DNA of 53,478 nt, from assembly GCA_902778375.1 (NCBI GenBank), contig CACYXJ010000006.1:1-53478 (forward strand), read 5' to 3'. The notes beneath the pieces were generated by a model. The model saw only the letters and a program-made list of their open reading frames with translations, did no database searches and was not told where the DNA came from. Made by a program: the position numbers and the translations under genes. Shown piece after piece: positions 50,454 to 53,478 of this stretch; position 1 is the stretch's first letter, and every line of letters starts with the position of its first letter. The DNA comes from an uncultured Erysipelotrichaceae bacterium. Its GTDB lineage: Bacteria > Bacillota_I > Bacilli_A > Erysipelotrichales > Erysipelotrichaceae.

Positions 50454-52394
50454 ATGGAAAACAAGGGACCTTACTATATTACGACCGCAATCGCATACGC
50501 TGCCGGCAAGCCGCATATCGGCAATGTCTATGAAATCGTACTGGCTGATGCGATCGCCAGACACAAGAGAGAGACAGGCTATGATGTCCGCTTCCAGACA
50601 GGTACTGACGAACATGGCCAGAAGGTCGAGGAAAGAGCGAAGAAAGCCGGCAAGACACCGAAGGAATTCGTTGACGAAGTTTCCGGCGTGATCAAGGAAC
50701 AGTTCGACTGCATGAACATTTCCTATGATCATTTCATCCGCACGACCGATGCGTATCATGAGCGCCAGGTCCAGAAGATCTTCAGGAAGCTGTATGAGAA
50801 GGGCGATATCTACAAAGGTAAGTATGAAGGCCTGTACTGCCATGAATGCGAAGCGTTCTATACCAAGAGCCAGCTGACGGAAGACGGCAAATGTCCGATT
50901 TGCGGCGGTGAAGTCAAGCCGACCAACGAAGAGGCATATTTCTTCAGAATGACGAAATACGCACCGGAACTCATCAAGTATATTGAGGAACATCCGCACT
51001 TCATTCAGCCGGAAAGCCGCAAGAACGAAATGCTGAACAACTTCCTGAAACCGGGTCTGCAGGATCTCTGTGTTTCCCGTACATCCTTCAAATGGGGCAT
51101 CCCGGTCGACTTCGATCCGGATCATGTCGTCTATGTATGGATCGACGCCCTGTCCAACTATATTACCGGCCTTGGCTATGATACCGACGGTAATCATAAC
51201 GAACTGTACAAAAAGTACTGGCCGGCAGATCTGCACCTGATCGGCAAGGACATCGTCCGTTTCCATACCATTTACTGGCCGATCATGCTGATGGCACTGG
51301 GCGAGCCGCTTCCGAAGCAGGTCTTCGGTCATCCGTGGCTGCTGACCGGCGATTCCAAGATGTCCAAGTCCAAGGGCAATGTCATATATGCTGATGACCT
51401 TGTACAGATGTTCGGCGTGGATGCGGTCAGATATATCATGCTGCATGAGATGCCGTTTGCCCAGGATGGTCATGTGACTTACGACCTGATGATCGAAAGA
51501 ATCAACAGCGATCTGGCAAACAACCTCGGCAACCTGGTAAACCGTACCCTGTCGATGCAGAACAAGTATTTCAACGGTATCGTTGCCAACCCGTTTGAAG
51601 AAGACGATGTCGACGACGATCTCAAGGACACCGTAAGGGAAACGGTCCGCAAGGTAGACGCCCACATGGACGACCTGCGGGTCGCAGATGCGATTCAGGA
51701 TATCCTGGACCTCTTCTCCAGATGCAACAAGTATATCGACGAGACAACACCGTGGACACTGGCCAAGGATCCGGAAAAGATCGGCCGTCTGGCAACGGTT
51801 CTCTATAACCTGCTGGAATCTGTCCGCTTCGGCGGCATCCTGCTGAAACCGTTCCTGCCGGAGACCGCGGAAAAGATCCTGCGTTCCCTGAACACGGAAT
51901 ATACAGACCGCGATTCTCTCGATTTCTTCGGCAATCTCGAAAACGGCATCCAGGTCGTCGAAAAGCCGGAAATCCTCTTCCAGAGACTCAATGAGAAGGA
52001 AGTCATGGAAAAGGTCGAGGAAAAGGAAAAGACCTACGCGGCAATTGCCAAGAAGATCAGTGAGAAGAAGGAAAACATCACCTACGAAGATTTCGAGAAG
52101 GTCGAACTCAGAGTAGCGAAAGTCCTCTCCTGCACAAGGCATCCGAATGCCGACAAACTGTTCGTGCTGAAGATTGATCTCGGTATGGGCGAAAAGAGAA
52201 CGATCGTATCCGGTCTGGCCCAGAGCTATACACCGGGACAGGTCGTCGGCAAGCATGTCGTCGTCATCACCAACCTTGAACCGGCGGTGATCCGCGGCGT
52301 GGAATCCCAGGGTATGCTGCTGGCTGGCAGAGACAGCATCCAGATCGGTGTTGTTGAAGTCAACGGTCTCGAACCGGGCACAAGAATTCAGTAA
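50454..52394 (+). CDS. metG: Methionyl-tRNA synthetase
   Basis: A class I synthetase for tRNA-Met. From ATG 50454 (AGGAGGTG nine bases upstream; an in-frame ATG at 50448 is only three bases from it) it has 646 residues. The HIGH motif reads HIGN, a variant I recall from other Firmicutes. The zinc knuckle is CHECEAFYTKSQLTEDGKCPIC, the KMSKS loop is SKMSKSKGN, and a C-terminal EMAP-type tRNA-binding domain (about 540-646, VELRVAKVLSCTRHPNADKL) is fused. Expression is under the upstream T-box. Confidence 0.97.
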   Translation: MENKGPYYITTAIAYAAGKPHIGNVYEIVLADAIARHKRETGYDVRFQTGTDEHGQKVEERAKKAGKTPKEFVDEVSGVIKEQFDCMNISYDHFIRTTDAYHERQVQKIFRKLYEKGDIYKGKYEGLYCHECEAFYTKSQLTEDGKCPICGGEVKPTNEEAYFFRMTKYAPELIKYIEEHPHFIQPESRKNEMLNNFLKPGLQDLCVSRTSFKWGIPVDFDPDHVVYVWIDALSNYITGLGYDTDGNHNELYKKYWPADLHLIGKDIVRFHTIYWPIMLMALGEPLPKQVFGHPWLLTGDSKMSKSKGNVIYADDLVQMFGVDAVRYIMLHEMPFAQDGHVTYDLMIERINSDLANNLGNLVNRTLSMQNKYFNGIVANPFEEDDVDDDLKDTVRETVRKVDAHMDDLRVADAIQDILDLFSRCNKYIDETTPWTLAKDPEKIGRLATVLYNLLESVRFGGILLKPFLPETAEKILRSLNTEYTDRDSLDFFGNLENGIQVVEKPEILFQRLNEKEVMEKVEEKEKTYAAIAKKISEKKENITYEDFEKVELRVAKVLSCTRHPNADKLFVLKIDLGMGEKRTIVSGLAQSYTPGQVVGKHVVVITNLEPAVIRGVESQGMLLAGRDSIQIGVVEVNGLEPGTRIQ

Positions 52395-52401
52395 TCACAG
52401 T

Positions 52402-52431
52402 AAAGGCGCTTCCATATGGAGCGCCTTTTTT
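52402..52431. terminator. Bidirectional terminator between metG and the LysR gene
   Basis: AAAGGCGCT and AGCGCCTTT pair across TCCATATGG, which is itself near-palindromic, followed by TTTT. It also serves the converging LysR gene. Confidence 0.87.
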
Positions 52432-53298
52432 AACGGTTTCTGCAATAATCGCGGATGATTTCCATACAGGCCTGTGTTTTCTGATTGAGAAACCGGCCTT
52501 TCATTATGACAAGACAGATTTTTCTCTGCAGCAGTTCGCTGCCGGCAGTCACAGTATGGAGGGAACCGCGTCTTTTTGCCAGACGGGACTGCGGCAGAAG
52601 GGCAATGCCAAAACCTGCTTCCGCAAGAGATAACAGAGCCTCTTCGGACTCGCTTTCCCAGATCTGTGAGGATGGGAAGGAGATCTTTTCCAGATAGGGA
52701 TCGACAAGATTTCTGGCAAAACTGCCTTTTGGCTGCAGCAGAAGCCGCTGTTTCAATAGATGCTCACGGAGAATATGACTTTGCGGGATCAGGCCGGATG
52801 AAGCCGCGAAGACATAATTGTCCTTGTACAGTGGAACTGTATGGAAAAGCGGATCCTTTTCCGGTGTCATGATGGCGATGTCGCAGTCGTTTGCTTTCAG
52901 CATTCCCGCAATTACAGCATCATCATGAACACCGACCGTAAGATCGATATCCTTCAGGCGGCTGCTGATGACTTCGATAAGATCGGCGAGGATCGTTTCA
53001 CCGGCAGCCGGCGAGACACAGAGCCGGCATTTCTGCACAGTGCTTTCGTTGCGCAGGACGGACACTGATTCTTCGTATTGGGACAGAATCGTTTCCGCAT
53101 ACTGCTTCAGGGCGGTGCCGGCGGATGTCAGATAGAGTCTGCGGCCGATGCGGTCGAAGAGGGAGACATGATAAAACTCCTCCAGTTCCGCTATCGCGCG
53201 GGAGACTGCAGGTTGTGCCATATGGAGCTGCCGGGCGGCCTTTGTCATGGACATACTGCCGCATACAGCCAAAAAATTTCCAGATGCCGGAGAGTCAT
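52430..53298 (-). pseudogene. LysR-family transcriptional regulator, frameshifted near its start
   Basis: Most of the gene is a clear LysR regulator: a winged HTH (SMTKAARQLHMAQPAVSRAI, then LFDRIGRRLYLTSAG) and a substrate-binding domain to the C-terminus. The canonical LysR N-terminus MTLRHLEIF is encoded from ATG 53298 in another frame. It would join LAVCGSMSMTKAAR exactly if the run of six T on the minus strand (53271-53276) had seven. As sequenced, only an atypical start such as MYYDSPASGNFLAVC (ATG 53305) stays in frame. No ribosome-binding site is obvious for either start. A divergent target gene may lie beyond the window's right edge. One lost T, a slippage-controlled gene or a sequencing error could explain it. 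Confidence 0.8.
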
Positions 53299-53341
53299 AA
53301 TACATTACAAATTTAATATATAAAATATAATAGCATAACAA

Positions 53342-53478
53342 ATTGAATATGAATAAACAGATAGAATTCTGTTTTAAATAAGCTGAAGTGAAAAGTTAAC
53401 TTCCACTTTCAAAAACGTTGAAGGAAAGAAGAAATAACTCTTACAGAAACAGTGCAGAATGAAAGAAAACTGCACTGT
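53342..53478. other. Right edge: AT-rich region upstream of LysR
   Basis: No gene is seen. AT-rich sequence upstream of the LysR start probably holds its promoter and any LysR binding site. The last 30 bases form ACAGTGCAG (53449-53457) and CTGCACTGT (53470-53478), a perfect 9-bp inverted repeat ending at the window edge. Confidence 0.5.

Noticed and set aside
50510..50530. HIGN instead of HIGH in MetRS as a defect
   Set aside because: As I recall, HIGN occurs in other Firmicute MetRS proteins with the same surrounding residues, so it is a natural variant.
50430..52256. A 608-codon minus-strand open frame across metG
   Set aside because: Antisense shadow of metG, which carries all expected synthetase motifs on the plus strand.

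Overview
The window looks like the replication-origin region of a low- to mid-GC Bacillota chromosome. Supporting traits are dnaA-dnaN-yaaA-recF-gyrB-gyrA in the classic order, T-box leaders on two tRNA synthetase genes, a small SRP RNA beside dnaX, Jag, RnmV, RqcP and Noc homologues, and an exact parS site. Protein style and gene content suggest the Erysipelotrichia, but that placement is inference and I cannot name a genus. I see no insertion sequence, prophage, CRISPR array, rRNA or tRNA gene.

Left arm (1-10.3 kb), mostly minus strand: a LytTR response regulator broken by a frameshift, gpmI, and the run pth - mfd - rqcP - divIC fronted by an unknown membrane-anchored acidic protein. A VanY-like peptidase (+) and an MFS transporter (-) converge on one shared terminator.

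Origin core (10.4-21.7 kb), all plus strand: rpmH, rnpA, yidC and jag lead into an AT-rich region of DnaA boxes. Then come dnaA, a second box cluster with a probable unwinding element, dnaN, yaaA, recF, gyrB and gyrA. In Bacillus the rpmH block points away from dnaA; here it points toward it.

Right arm (21.8-53.5 kb), nearly all plus strand: a PepSY-like lipoprotein and a TIR-membrane-propeller protein; a small RHH-like gene (-); T-box-serS; parS; SRP RNA; tadA-dnaX-ebfC-recR; fhs, a PUA-like unknown, mnmG; rsmG-noc-parA-parB; a phosphohexomutase; a zinc-ribbon/MORN membrane protein; a small membrane protein; a DbpA-like helicase (-); mnmE-tatD-rnmV-rsmA-ispE and a single-domain GlmU-type uridylyltransferase; prs; an esterase; a cold-shock gene; T-box-metG; and a LysR regulator (-) whose 5' end is frameshifted.

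Most of this is housekeeping: replication start and segregation (DnaA, DnaN, gyrase, ParA, ParB, Noc, parS), tRNA and rRNA modification (MnmE, MnmG, TadA, RsmA, RsmG, RnmV), protein export (SRP RNA, YidC) and envelope or precursor synthesis (IspE, GlmU-type, Prs). The points most worth a second look are a hybrid parS/Noc-type palindrome inside the serS T-box, the TIR-propeller/lipoprotein pair, two regulator genes each broken at a homopolymer, a likely non-AUG start for mfd, the reoriented rpmH block, a second DnaA-box-like cluster before rsmG, and catalytic-residue changes in the VanY-like and DEAD-box proteins.
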